Positions 11,360-23,304 of a stretch of DNA of 64,000 bases are shown here, in pieces (position 1 is the stretch's first letter; every line of letters begins with the position of its first letter). A program made the translations under genes and the position numbers. The notes under the pieces are model-generated. The model was not told the origin of the DNA. It saw only the letters and a list, made by a program, of their open reading frames with translations, and did no database searches. The stretch comes from Mytilus edulis (Eukaryota; Mollusca; Bivalvia; Mytilida; Mytilidae): NCBI RefSeq assembly GCF_963676685.1, contig NC_092344.1, positions 98,548,749 to 98,612,748 on the forward strand. Reading direction: 5' to 3'.

Positions 11360-12230
11360 AAAAATCGAGCCACGTCATTTGAGTATTACCAAAAAGAAAC
11401 TAAACAGTAAAAGTAATAATTTACAAAGACAAATAAAAGAATACCATAGCACGTTATCAAAACGATACACTACGTCGAAACCTAAAATATAAATTTCAAG
11501 ACCATCATGTAGTATTTTTGAATAATTATAAACAAAGTTTGACTGTCCCTCTAATATCTTTCGTCCCTCTTTTACAAACTTTTGGTAGCATCTGCAAGCT
11601 CTTGAATACAGAATGAGTTGTGAAATGTATATCCGATATGCTGGTAAAGTTGGTATATTGAAAACATTAAAGGTTTTTGAAATTCAAAATCAACTCGGCT
11701 CGTTTGTCATAGACTCTGGTACTGAGATGACCGCTTGTGCCAAATTCGAGGTAACATCTAAAAAGAAGACAGAAGAAGCCGTGTCTTTTGTTTCTTTAAT
11801 TTCTAGTTCTGGAAAATATATTAATAGAACCAATCAGAAGAGTATGGATTGTTAATTTGATTGGTGTCTGAAGGAACTCCGACTCATTTGAAAATTAGAA
11901 AAGGTCGACAAGGAGAAGCGCATAGTTCTTTCCCATAGGAAAACCGACAATTTGTTGAAAAAGTCTACCTCCAAATCCAAAAAAATATGTTGGCAATAAG
12001 AAACTCCAGCATACTGATCACTTGTTCCACTGTGTAGTATGTTTTACTTTTTTAATTACTATTGTATGGTATGGTATGGTATCCCAACGTAATACATTTA
12101 TAGCGTATGCTGCCATTTTAGTATTGAAAAGCATTGTGAACTATTTAATTCCACATTGGAAATGGTGATATACAGGGTTGAAAAATCAAGAGTTTTGTTG
12201 GTACTAATTTCCGCATCTCTTGAATTCTAT
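11360..12230 (-). mobile_element. Penelope-like element D, degraded
   Basis: Minus-strand reading gives, in element order: KTLDFSTLYITI (near 12190), a LEFLIA-type line with the GIPMG region decayed near 11940-11990, EIKETKDTASSVFFLD (near 11770-11810), and PTLPAYRIYISQLILYSRA (near 11600-11660). The tail follows to 11360 with the block complementary to TTTATTTGTCTTTG and GACGTGGCTC. An 80-codon open frame on the plus strand at 11613-11855 is antisense to this and not a gene. A short piece of the other tail type (GTCCCTC...TTTCGTCCCTCTTTT) lies at 11541-11575. Confidence 0.7.
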
Positions 12231-12997
12231 ACAGTGAATTTATTATAACAGTACATATTTTATATTATTTTTTATTTCATTAAACAATCATGAATTTGTT
12301 GTCTGTTTATTTTAAAAGCTATAAGTTATAAATCGTGTCTACAAATATGTTCATACACGGGTAAAGTATCGTTTAGGTCGAGGGGATATGCATGTCTATT
12401 GTTATTTTATGCTGAAAAGTTTAAATATGTATTTAGCCTTCTTGTGTGTTCATATCTTATGAACAATTTTGTTAGCATTGAAGGATTCGTTACTGTTTTT
12501 TTGTTTACATAAGTACAAAGTACGTCATATTATTTCCATAAACTAACCACTATATCCACCTTCAATTTACACATATTCAGAATATTCAGAATCATCATAA
12601 ATAGAAGATAACTTTGAATGTCAATAAAAGGTGAAATATTACCTATTGTTGTTTTGTCTAGATCTATAGCAGAAACGCATTCTTTGTCGACCGCATTAGG
12701 TCCGACTCCTTTTGATGGTCAAGGGATCCCTCAATTGTTTTTTTTAAACATTATGTTGTGTCTTCTTGATGAATTAATGAGATTTGAAATTTGATAAACT
12801 ACTGTTGCCTCTCTAATTATCTTTAAAAATACGTAGTCAATCAACCAATTCCAAAAAACGTACCCTGAATAAAGGCGACACACAAACCTATACTTTTTAG
12901 CAAACACATGAAATGAAACATAGTCTACGACATAAATTCATTTACCATATTGTATCATCAACTTTAATTATTATTACATAATATAAGTAAACTTTGA
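12231..12997. other. No gene recognised
   Basis: AT-rich, no credible coding frame. Contains a short TATGG run (12065-12080 just upstream) and TTCAGAATATTCAGAATCAT, but nothing with a clear identity. Confidence 0.5.
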
Positions 12998-13150
12998 TAC
13001 CAAGATTGAAATTGCGTACGCCAGACGCATGTTTCATCTACAAAAACTCAACAGTGACGCTCGAATAAAAAAGTTAAAACGGCCAAAAAAAAATATACGA
13101 AGTTGAATAGCATTGATGGCCGTAAAAATTCATAAAAGTTTTGCGAAATA
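12998..13150 (+). repeat. Copy of the GACGCGCGTTTCGTC repeat module, diverged
   Basis: Shows TACCAAGATTGAAATTGCGT, ACGCCAGACGCATGTTTCAT, CTCAACAGTGACGCTCGAAT and GTTGAATAGCATTGATG, aligned in order with the better copy at 35.0 kb. Confidence 0.7.
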
Positions 13151-13690
13151 CAGATACTCAAAACTTTTCTTGGGAAAAAATAGTCTCAAGTTTTCCGTTT
13201 TCAGAGGCAGAGGCTGTGAAATGTCTAACATCTATTCACGATAAGTATGTTGTCGTTCCTGCGGACAAAGCTTCACATAATATTGCCTTTGTATGTAAAT
13301 CATACTACTACAAGTGTCATGAAAAAGTATTGGAATTAATGAGCACTCAGGTAATCCCGCATACAAAACATATCAATTGACAAGGACGAGTTTTTGGCGA
13401 ATCACAAGTCCTTTATGGCTTCAATGAACATTACATTGAACTGCAAATCAGACTTGCGAGTTTTTTATGGATACCTAAGGTTCTCAAAATTTCGTACAAA
13501 CACAGGTACATTGCCGGTTCATCAGCATGTTGGACTAAATAATTGTCCATTAGATTGACAAAGATTCTGTCAGCAGTGAAAGAGGAGGGTCTTCAGAATA
13601 CTGTGAAACTGTTAATTCGTGTAGTGAAATTAACCATATGTGGATTCTAAAAACATTAATTAAGTTCTGGATAATTTTAATTTCAATCTG
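13150..13690 (+). mobile_element. Penelope-like element relic, N-terminal and early RT region
   Basis: The open frame 13141-13380 reads ...CLTSIHDKYVVVPADKASHN, then IAFVCKSYYYKCHEKVL. PADKA with a following VCK-Y line is the same block as VPADKAANNIIIV of element B. Further frames show LTRTSF/FMASMNITLN, FVQTQVHCR-type and SAVKEEGLQNTVKL...MWILKT to about 13680, with frameshifts. Confidence 0.65.
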
Positions 13691-13725
13691 TCTTTTAACT
13701 TAGTTCTATCAAAACGTTTGTTTTT

Positions 13726-14095
13726 CTAACCCTCGATAATTGTTAGAAAGGCTTTCTTAATAAACAGACATTCCTCAATTTTGAACGAGACGTCAAGTGC
13801 TTTGTCTGTTTTTCTCTTCAATGCGTAATATTTGTTTTCTAGAGTATGCGTTATGTGGTCAGCTAGTGATTGTGCCATTACTGGTTTCTTCTCCCAGACA
13901 ATCGGTGTCACAGCTTTTCTACATTCCGTGGCAGTGAATTTTTCCTGAACAGCTTTTTCGAATAAATTGTAAACCCTGCCTATAATGGGGACTTGATTAC
14001 ACCATTTTAAGTCATTCTAAACCTCAAGAAAAACAGAGAGACTCAGTCCTAAATAGGCCGGTGAAATACAACCAGTCTTATGTTCTATCCACAAT
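13726..14095 (-). pseudogene. Relic 1 of an unrecognised ORF, possibly tyrosine-recombinase-like C-terminus
   Basis: Minus-strand translation gives FTATECRKAVTPIVWEKK followed by PVMAQSLADHITHTLENKYY and ALKRKTDKALDVSFKIEECL. The pattern T..xRK-V-T ... LA-H-THT ... YY is what I would expect at the C-terminal catalytic end of some mollusc proteins of the DNA breaking-rejoining (tyrosine recombinase) type, where a His and a late Tyr are conserved. That is inference from pattern memory. A second, more decayed copy lies at 16285-16705 in the same orientation. Upstream, HKTGCISPA is readable near 14065. Confidence 0.4.
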
Positions 14096-14139
14096 TTAAC
14101 TTAAAAATGGTAGCAAATGCTCTTAATTTTCTTCTTTAT

Positions 14140-16110
14140 GATACCAAACGGCATATTCAGTTAAAAATGACCAAAAAAATGTGCTAAAAAGGGGAACAAG
14201 TGATCAGTGTGCTGGAGTTTCTCTTTGACAACATATTTGCTGGATTTGGAGGATGACTTTTTCAACAAATTGTCGGCATTCCGTTGAGAAGAAACTGTGT
14301 GTCCCTCCTTGTTGACCTCTTTTCTTTCTCGTGTGAGCCGTAGTTCCTTCAGACACTTGTCAAAAACAAGAAGATCAAAGAAGCATCATCATTTAATTTC
14401 ACATTAAAGTGTAAACCTGGTGCCTTTTGTTAGCTATTATTCGTGTGTTTCTTTGTCCAATATGTTCTCCTATTTATTTGTATTGTAGTCCTGTAATGTT
14501 ATGTTGTCTTTTTAATGTTATATTTAACATTGCCATTAAAGCGTGAGGTTTGGCATGCCACAAAACCAGGTTCAAGCCACCAATTTTTTCTTTAAAAAAT
14601 GACCTGTACAAAGTCAGGAATATGGCCATTGTTATATTATAGTTCGTTTCTGTGTGTGTTACATTTTAACGTTGTGTTTCTGTTGTGTCGTTTGTTTCCT
14701 CTTATATTTGAGTGTGAATTCTCATTACTAAAAGACGTGTCACGGTACTTTTCTATCCCAAATTTATGTATTTAGTTTTGATGCTATATTTATTATTCTC
14801 ATCGGATTGTGTTTTATGCTTAGTTCAATTCTGTGTGTGTTACATTTTATTGTTGTGTCGTTGTTCTCTTATATATAATACGTTTCCCTCAGTTTTAGTT
14901 TGTAACTCGGATTTGTTGGTTTTTTTCTATCGATTTATGAGTTTCGAACAGCGGTATACTACTGTTGCCTTTATTTAAGATATATTAATGATATTCTTTC
15001 CATTAACAATCCAAACTTATCTGAACAGGTTCCAATATTATATCCTCCAAAACTGAAAACCAACAGACACGGCTTAATCTGCATCATTTTTAGAAGAGGG
15101 ACGAAAGATACCAAAGGGACAGTCAAACTCAGGAATCTAAAATAAACTTACAACGCTAAGGCTAAAAATGAAAAAGACAAACAGACAAACAATAGTACAA
15201 ATGGCACAACATAGAAAACTAAAGAATAAACAACACGAACCCCACCAAAAACTAGGGGTGATCTCAAGTGCTCCGGAAGGGTAAGCAGGTCCTCCTCCAC
15301 ATGTGGCACCAGTCGTGACATTAGACTTATACCTCGAATTTGACATAAGCGGTCATTTCAGTACCAGAATTTATTACAAACATCATGATCAACTTTTGAA
15401 ATAATAGATTTCCCCACCTTAGTATCAATATATCGGCTTTATCTGCATATGGAATATTCATTCCCAAATTCATTCGGTATTTAAGAGCTAGCAGTTGTAA
15501 AACGTCACCCGTGTCTGAGCAGAAAGTTGACGAGAAATGGGTATGTCGAAGAACGTATCATCCTTTTTCTAAAAAAAAAGTTCATATGAAGATGCAAAGA
15601 CCTTGTTGATAAAAATGGTTTTCTTTTATTTGTCTTTGTCAATAATTGCTTTAACTGTTTAGTCTACCGTTTGGCAATATCAATTTGACGTGGGTCAGTA
15701 CTTATACATCCCGTCCATGGTATTATTGTGATATGGTAATTTTATGCCTATATCCCTTTTTGTTTATCTTTGTTGGCATATTTGCTTAAATTTAAAGTGA
15801 GTGTTATTTAAGATAATAACACAGTTGACTGCTGTACCGCTATTTTTGACATTTTTACCTTTTTATAACTGTTTGTTTTGTTCACACATCGTTGTCAATA
15901 TAATGGAATTGTATGAGACTTTTATACAAGTGAGAAAAAGTCTAGTTATAAAACCAGGTTTAATCCACCATTTACTACCAAAAAATACTGTACCAATTCA
16001 TAAAAATTGCAGTTGTTATCCGTTCGTTATGATATGTTGTATCTCATATATAGGGATAATGGCGTTCAAATGTAGTAAATTTAGTATAAATAATTTGAAA
16101 AAACAAAAGA
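14140..16110 (+). mobile_element. Penelope-like element E, degraded and interrupted twice
   Basis: Three body segments lie in order. 14140-14405 reads LEFLFDNIFAGF, IVGIPL and LLVDLFSFSCE. 14985-15080 carries the FRYINDILSINN-type line and KTNRHGLICIIF. 15323-15720 carries LDLYLEFDISGHF-type, PPLVSIYRLYLHMEYSFPN-type and the tail with TTTATTTGTCTTTG and CAATTTGACGTGGGTCAGTA. The final tail to 16110 has TTTTTGACATTTTTACC and TCAATATAATGGAATT, with CCAGGTTTAATCCACCATTT, a bivalve repeat tail I know well. Segment 14406-14984 is another repeat tail (ATTAAAGCGTGAGGTTTGGC...CGAACAGCGGTATACTACTG). A second insertion at 15081-15322 is listed separately. Confidence 0.7.
15081..15322 (-). mobile_element. 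Penelope tail-only insertion inside element E
   Basis: On the minus strand this is the tail block GTGGGGTTCGTGTTGTTTAT, CATTTTTAGCCTTAGCGTTG, AGTTTGACTGTCCCTTTGG and TATCTTTCGTCCCTCTT. Uninterrupted element C reads CATTTTTAGACTTATACC; here TTTTTAG is followed by the insert and then TTAGACTTATACC resumes, so TTAG is duplicated. The insert's 5' end falls at CACGACTGG, the same point where body and tail meet in element F (43.97 kb). Confidence 0.7.
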
Positions 16111-16284
16111 TGCATGAAAAAATCAAAGAACATTAGAAAATGGTAAATATTGATTTAAAAAAAAACATTCTTGGTGTAAATTGACCTTTTATAACACATC
16201 TTTTCCCTCAGATTTGTAATATTGTATTGTCTTAATTTAGACGTATCCTAATTATTCGCATTTAACACACCTAAATAATTTCTT

Positions 16285-16705
16285 AATAGACAGGCACTCT
16301 TCAATTTTGAACGAGAAGTCAAGTGCTTTGTCTCTTTTTCTCTTCATATGTGTCAGCTGTTGCTTGTGTATGTGTCATTTGGTCAGCTAGTGATTGTGCT
16401 ATTTCTGTTTTTTTCTACCGCCGTACCGCACAGTCGTTGTCACAGCTTTTCTATATTTTGTAGCAGTGAATTTTTTTCTGAACAGCTTTTTCGATAAATT
16501 GTAACTCCCTGCCATTTTTTCAAACTTGTTACGGTATTCTTCTGGACCGGGCCATGTTATGTAGATATGATCTGTTTTGCTGGGAGTCCCTTATATTATG
16601 GACTTGATTACGTTATTTTAAGTAATTCTGAACGTCAAGAAAAACAGAGACTCAGTTCTGAATAGGCCGGTGAAATATAACCAGTCTTATGTTCTATCAA
16701 CTGAA
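16285..16705 (-). pseudogene. Relic 2 of the unrecognised, possibly recombinase-like ORF
   Basis: Diverged copy of the sequence at 13726-14095, in the same orientation. Minus-strand fragments include HKTGYISPAYSEL, GLPAKQIIST, PGPEEYRNKFEKMAGSYNLS, FTATKYRKAVTT and KALDFSFKIEECL. Several stops and shifts. It adds upstream sequence that is missing from relic 1 (PGPEEYRNKF...). Confidence 0.4.
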
Positions 16706-17213
16706 AAAGATGTTGGAATGATGAATTGAATAATTGATATGCATTTCTACGCCACTTAGCCTTTACGAACTAGTCCGACAACCCGACTAGCCCGACAACC
16801 CGTTCCCTTTTGTGTTGTTATAGTACACATGCGCTAGGAAAGGCACATTACCGAACTAAAACGCATTATTCCTTAAGCATCAAAGTCGTTGTTAAAACCA
16901 TTACGTCCCATGATTTTAGAGTAACTGCCACTAAAAGGTATTTTTTTAACTATGCTTGGGAATTAACATGCAAAGATAACTCATATTGGAAATATTTCTT
17001 GTAGAGGGTTTTATGAGGAATCTTGAATTACATGTATGTACTTTTCTATATCCCTAATATTGTTCTCATTTTCAATTGTCTGCGATCAGGTCGATTGATA
17101 TTTGAGATGATGAAGTATACTTTCCATTAGGAAAGACATTATGAAATCAAGGACAGATCAAACTTAACAAATACAAACAAAAACATAGCATTGAACCGAA
17201 ATATTCTGGCTAC
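16706..17213. other. No gene recognised
   Basis: AT-rich. A short CCCGACTAGCCCGACAACCC imperfect repeat lies at 16780-16802. Open frames here have no family resemblance. Confidence 0.5.
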
Positions 17214-17990
17214 AGTATAAAATAAATATTTTTCAGGCTGTTGTTTTAAACTAACTCTGATGTGGCAACAGTCACGGTCTTGTACGGAATTTGAAAGGAA
17301 GTAATATAGAAATGTCAGACGTTAATCATGAATTGGCTATGTACGTAGATGCATATTTGTTTATTGTGGTAATTTGTTTTACAGTATCACTCAACTGTTA
17401 GCGGTAGAAAATTACTAAACACCTTTTTCAATTGATTTAGAATTAAAGCATCCGCATAAATCCACTTAATGAAAATGCTCCAAGTTAACAAGACAATAAT
17501 TAACTTTCGTTCCTAAATCTTCTTTTTTTTGGATGCCCCATTTATGTGCATTATGTTTTCTGGTATGTGTCCGTCCGTCCCTTCGTCCCGCTTCAGGTTA
17601 AATTTTTGTTTAAAGTTTTATGGTCGATGTAGTTTTGATGAATTTGAAGTTCAATCAACTTGAAACTTAGTAAACTTGTTCCCTATGATATGATCTTTCT
17701 AATTTTAATGCCAAATTAGAGATTTTATTCCATTTTCACGTCCACTGAACATAGAAAATGATAGTGCGGATGGGACATCCGTGTACTTGGGAAACATTTT
17801 TGTTGTTATTATATTCAGAAATATTCCGGCTACAGTATAAAATAAATATTTTGCAGGCTGTAATATTGAAATGTAAAACGTTAATCATGAATTGTCTATG
17901 TACGTTGATGCATATTTCGATATTGTGGGTATTGGTAACAGTATCACTCACCTGTTAGCGGTAGTAATTTGTTGAACACCTTTTTCTACT
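17205..17990 (+). repeat. Diverged direct repeat pair
   Basis: 17205-17430 and 17815-17985 share GAAATATTCTGGCTACAGTA, TAAAATAAATATTTTTCAGG, CGTTAATCATGAATTG, TCTATGTACG and CAGTATCACTCAACTGTTAG with small changes. The second copy lacks about 60 bp found in the first. A separate block CACTTAATGAAAATGCTCCA AGTTAACAAG at 17463 recurs at 19800. Frames across the second copy are not credible genes. Confidence 0.7.
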
Positions 17991-19750
17991 AGACCTTTTC
18001 AACATCTTTCGACACCGACTAATGACACCTTCAGTTTACAGGTAAAATGGATGGGTCGTCTCAAAGACAAAAACCTTCATGATTATCAATACGTAAAAAA
18101 TTAAATTGGCGGTTACATACTGTCTTGACTATACAGCTTTAGAATATATATCAACCAAATAGATAAATAAATATATGTCTGTCATATAATTTTCTTATTT
18201 TGTATGTATTTACACGACATTTCATTTTGAATGGATTAAAACAAATACAGCAACCATTCTGCATCATGATCCGCTTTCTCTTCATCAATTTTATGATTAT
18301 GTGAGTCTTTTACCAAATATTTGCCGCATGTAAATAACGATTAATTTGTTGGTGTAAAAGCTTTGATGAAATGTTCCAAAATTCATGAAAAAGTAATTAC
18401 TGGACTGTCCTTATGTCCGTGTCACACTTAAAACACGACCAAATTGGTATTTTTTAACCAATCTTCACCTTAGTTGATGTACATATTCAATTTCTGGATG
18501 GATAATCACATATTGATTATGAAGGTATAAGGAAAATGTCACATCTATTTCTTTTTTTTATTAACGGTTGTTAGTTAATACTATAGAGCACGATGACATT
18601 GAAAAATCAATATGGTCAGTGCTAAGCAGGGGTTTGGAGACCAACGGCTGATGTCCTGAAAACAATATACCTTGTCCCTTCGCCATAGTGTTCGTCCCCC
18701 GTTCCTGAAAATGACCTTTGGGTTTCTTACAAGAAGTTGATCAAATTGGCCTCAAAATTCATGTTCATCTAACTAAAGATTTTGGACATTTTTTAAACAC
18801 TTTAGTGTCTATTTCAATTGATTGAATTAGTTTATGGGAAAGATTTAAACTAATTAAGTAATTAAAAACGCTCCGAATTAAGCTTGAATAAGAAAATCTA
18901 TCAAATATGCCAAAAACTGTCACTTTTCAGATGGTTTTTGTCAAAATTGAAAGTAGCCGCATCCGTGTTAATCCTCAATCTTTATATATGTTATGTAATA
19001 TCATCAAATACAACTTACATTTCAATATTATGAATGAACACGAATGCAGCCACTTTCATTTTAGACGGAAATCGTCTAAAACTAAAATTGTGAAGATTTC
19101 AGTAATTGAGCATGACTTAATGATGCTAATACCCAATATATGTTCATTGTATTGTCAAAAACAGCCCATATTTATGTAGCAGAAACATTCTACTTTCCAG
19201 TAAATAGCTAAAAGATAACATTTTCACAATTTTGTAAAACTGCTATATGTTGGGGCGAAAAAGGGGTCTTACTGAACCTACACCTTTCGTTGATTTTATT
19301 TATGCAATGTAATTGCTGTATTTTGTGTTGTTTTCACCGGGTCAGAATTTGTTTCTCTATATCCAATTTGCGGGACAAAGTTTTGTACCTTTTTCATTAT
19401 TTTTTCGTACTTCAGATTTTTTTTTATCTCATCTATAACCACATATAAGAGATGTTTTGGATCAAAATATGGAGAAATGGTCTGCTGCATTTCCCGAAGG
19501 ACTCCTTAGAGACAAAGTTTATCCAAATCGTCATCCTTTAGTTACACCATTTACAACACCTCAAATTAATCGTAAGCTATAACATTTGAGAAAAAAGCAG
19601 CAAATTTAATAGCGTGATTGGTGAATACAGAATTCAAGTGGAACACCAAATTGGTGAATAAATTTATTTTTTATTTTTGAGACGACCCTTCACATTTTAC
19701 CTGTCGTAGTCGTTCTCAACTGTAGGTGTCGAGAGATGTTGAAAAGGTCT
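17991..19750. mobile_element. 1.76-kb element bounded by imperfect 75-bp inverted repeats
   Basis: Left end 17991-18065 reads AGACCTTTTCAACATCTTTC, GACACC, then CAGGTAAAATGG and GGGTCGTCTCAAA. The right end 19676-19750 is the reverse complement with a few changes. No transposase is visible inside. A 90-codon frame at 18907-19179 begins MPKTVTFQMVFVKIESSRIR, but I do not recognise it and repeats of this sequence type are common in mussels. Likely a non-autonomous DNA transposon; no clear target duplication found. Confidence 0.55.
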
Positions 19751-20824
19751 TTGGATAGGGACATTATTGCAATCGATTTGGCATCGATTATCAATCCCAC
19801 TTAATGAAAATGCTCCAAGTTAACAAGACAATAATTTACTTTTGTCCCTAAATCTCTTTCTTTTTTTGTTCTTCTTGTGTCAAAATTTGAAAAAGGTAAA
19901 ATAACAAAAATACTGAACTCGAAGAAAAATTCAAAACCGTTCTCTGTCCAAGCAAACAAACTGGATAAAATGATATCATTAGATATTAAATGGAATAGCT
20001 GACTTGTATTGGATTTAACGTTGGAGCTGTTGGTTCAGAAACTGATAGTATATCTGTTTTATCATATTGTCATTTTTATCGATATGATTAGTTATATTCA
20101 TTTCCTTTTGATAATTTATCTCATCAACCACATACACGGCGTGAGATGATGACAAAACCTGTGACTTGCAAGAACCACAATCCTTTATAACAATTTGAAA
20201 CACGTCTAACAGCGGTTAATGACAATGTATATTGAATCTGAGTGTATATTGAATCTGAGATAGTTATTTGGGTTGGAAAACCGTGGTTCAGAAGACGGGA
20301 GCAGAAGTCACTTATTTTCAAAATAATTGACAGAAAGTCTTCTCTTAATTCTTTTGCTTGGTATTTTTTAAGCTTCAATTTCCCATAGCTTCAATTTCCC
20401 GGACAAGCTTAACGTATCCCCTTGTAACTACATACTTACTACCTTATTCGTACTTGCACATGAGAACACTAACACCGCCCTTCTACGTTGCCTGTCTTGT
20501 GTCTTTCTTTCTGCCTCCCCAATGTCATTCCAATAATTATCAGTTCACTCTCTATTGTGCGTCGTCATGGTTTTTTTTTGGTCTCTCTCTCTTTCCCTTC
20601 TGCAGGTGTCTTTGTTATGCCATGTTTGTCTTTTCGTAGAACATGACCAATCCGTTTCCATCGCGTTTCTTTAATTTAATATTTAATATTGTAAATGTTA
20701 CGAAGACACGTATTATTGGTGCTATAAACAGTTTCGTATAAAAAAAAACTAGGGGTTATTCCACAACTAAAAATAGACATGGAGGGAAGTCCCTTTTTAT
20801 CAACATATTTGGTGAAAAAGTATC
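19751..20824. other. No gene recognised
   Basis: Starts with a second copy of CACTTAATGAAAATGCTCCA (19800). The rest is AT-rich with a short duplicated TATATTGAATCTGAG (20226 and 20243) and no supported gene. Confidence 0.5.
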
Positions 20825-21041
20825 ATGTTTTTTGTATTTTTTGGTTGTAAAGATATGTTAATTAACTTCAATTAAAGCAGGTTGAATGATTAAACTAATT
20901 TAAAAAATTAGATTAAATATATATGTTTTGAGGGATGTTTTTTGTATTTGGTTGTAAAGATATGTTAATTAACTTCAATTAAAGCAGGTTGAATGATTAA
21001 ACTAATTTAAAAAATTAGATTAAATATATATGTTTTGAGGG
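20825..21041 (+). repeat. Tandem duplication of about 108 bp
   Basis: 20825-20934 and 20935-21041 are two copies of a unit starting ATGTTTTTTGTATTT and ending ATATATATGTTTTGAGGG. They differ only by a T-run length change (TTTTTTGG against TTTGG) near the start, so the duplication is recent. Confidence 0.95.
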
Positions 21042-21589
21042 GAGACAACACTGTAAACAGTCTGTTTTTTTGGCAGTGAAAATTGAAAACTTATTTGCAG
21101 CCACTGTAGCTCTTTTCGGAGCAGGTGAACGTACCCTGAAGCATGAATTTTTTGAAAGACCAGGTAAAAATCTATGAAATTCATACACTTTTGATTATGA
21201 AAAATGTGCAGGTATCATGTCTTCAGAGGTGTGCACATGACCTGATTTCAGGTTTTTTAAGCTTAAATTAGGCAATGTTTTTCCCAGTGTCTCTGGATAA
21301 AACTTTTTTATACCATTAACAGTACACATTTTTTTTACTCCATTATAGACTAGAGAACTTTCTGATTCCAGTGATATCTAGTTTTATACAAGTATCTTTA
21401 TTAATCAGTCCACCACTAAGGGTCACTTATACATGGTACCTCAAAATATGACGTCATAGAAAAAAAACTGTTGATTGCACCCTATGGAATCATGACAGTT
21501 TGTTAAAGTCTGATTTTATAACCCTCCATAACTGTGCATCATATAGTTAAACTGATTTTACATTGCTATTATATATTTTGATTTTTGGG
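21042..21589. other. No gene recognised
   Basis: AT-rich sequence with T and A homopolymers; no coding frame supported. Confidence 0.5.
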
Positions 21590-21865
21590 GACCTGGGTAT
21601 TGATGTTGTTGTCCATATTGTTCGAAGTCTGCAGAACGAAAATCTGGCTTTGGTTATCTTTGATTTATCTAGTGTCATTGTCCTGGCTGATATAGTACCT
21701 AGTATAGTAAAAAAATACTTCTTCTATGTTGTCTCCTTTAAGTGATATTGGTTGTTTTCTAGTTTTGACATTAAGGCTTATTATCTTTGTCTTTTGTGTA
21801 TTTGTCTTTAATCCTAATTTAAGGTGATGCGGAATTTTTAATTTGACTGTAGTCAAACATCACTA
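21590..21865 (-). pseudogene. LINE reverse transcriptase relic (post-catalytic region)
   Basis: Minus-strand translation gives LGLKTNTQKTKIISLNVKTR, KQPISLKGDNIEEV and YYISQDNDTR. This matches the non-LTR RT segment after the catalytic motif, where GLxxNxxKTK is followed by a short strand and then YLGSxIS. The YLGS line has decayed. A 60-codon frame on the plus strand here is antisense to it. Confidence 0.65.
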
Positions 21866-23304
21866 ATCTTGGAAGAGATCTACAACTGTATTTTGTACCA
21901 AAAGGTTTTATATCGATTTGCAACTGGTACGTAGTGATTATCAAAACCATAGCCGTCGTGTCGAAGAAAGTATGTTGCCGAGAGATAAATTGTCACCAAG
22001 CATTTAATTAACAACCATTAATTTGCACTTCAAAATGTCACTGGATATTGCATCCAAATTTGTTGAACACGAATTAACACCCAAAGATTGTCAGCCAACA
22101 ATTTGATCCATTAAAATTTTATCAACTTGCACCCAAAAACTGACAATAACAATCTTCTCAATCAAATGTCACCACAATTGCTCCCGTTATTTGCACTTAC
22201 TATTTGCCTATTAAATTTTGTTATTTAGATATTACACTTTTTTAATTCCAATTTACTGACTTCATATTTTAATTAAGAACTAAGTAGTCACTTTCTTTCT
22301 TTATCTGCACTAAAATGAAACTAGAAACCAAACATCCATGTGTAATTCTTCACCTCGCAAACAACAAGTTACAGAAAAAGCCCTAGCACTGAAGTCAATT
22401 TGACGCTCAATGACATGCCTTACAATGCCATATTGGTTGCGTTATTTGTTGCGTTGGAAAAGTGGAATACCAAAGTGTCCAAAAATGGTAAATGTGTGGA
22501 TAAGTACACTTCCGAGAACATCAAGAAAGTCGACAGAAGAAGAAGAAGAATTAACATACATGGCATATAACAATCCCACCAAAACAAAGGGCGAATTAAG
22601 GGACCCGGTAAGCCTTTTTGTAATGAAGAAAACAGACATCCATTACAGTTAATCAAATCGTGGTGACGAATCGAAGGGACAAACTCAATTCAAGAGCAAC
22701 ATTATATTTCGTAGTGGCTTTTGGGTAAACAGTTGGGCCACTTTTATATGGGCCATAACAGCTTCAAGCAAAACATAAGTTTGGAGATAAAATACTCCAT
22801 GGGTTTATAGTATTCACAAAAAAAATAAAAAATACACAGAATACATAAGGAGTAGTTAATTGAAAATCCCGGGAACAAAAAGAACAACCACAAACATAAC
22901 ATAAAACATAGAACATAAACTGGAAACTAGAAACAAAGGACCTGACTAGTTTAAATTATTCTATAAAAAAAAAACAATATATTTCAGTGGTGTACGGCAA
23001 ACGCTCTTTATTCATCCTTGTTATTTTTTCCCGCCGAATTTCTGTTCAAATTGATGGTCATATCTATGCTGGTATTTAATTACAAATTTTGACAGAGAGC
23101 ACAGTTTTCACCCAAATATATCAGCGGCACGTCGTATCACCTTGAATATAGGTGTCTGATTTGTACTTTTACAGCCAAAGGTAGCAATACACAGTTAAAA
23201 GTTTGGTTTCGCATTTTTGCCACAGTAGATTTTTCAAATATGAAAGTTATTGTGTAATAAAATTCATTTTTAGACAGCTGAGTACTAATTTAACCTTCAA
23301 AGTT
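21866..23304. other. No gene established; one possible short exon
   Basis: Mostly AT-rich. At 22371-22570 a frame following TTACAG reads STEVNLTLNDMPYNAILVAL and then EKWNTKVSKNGKCVDKYTSE before a stop. It has a better amino-acid mix than random sequence, but I recognise no family and there is no partner exon. The overlapping frame 22410-22652, which ends near a GTAAGC, is an alternative reading. Neither is called as a gene. Confidence 0.3.

Noticed and set aside
11613..11855. 80-codon plus-strand open frame starting MSCEMYIRYAG
   Set aside because: It is antisense to Penelope-like element D, whose minus-strand reading (PAYRIYISQLILYSRA and others) explains the sequence.
14560..14590. GGTTCAAGCC, resembling a tRNA B box
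   Set aside because: No A box or cloverleaf at proper spacing. It is part of a known mussel repeat tail, which also gives CCAGGTTTAATCC at 15955.
22410..22652. Frame with an EEEEEL stretch ending near GTAAGC
   Set aside because: An alternative frame over the same bases looks at least as protein-like, and neither has support. Recorded only as a possible exon.
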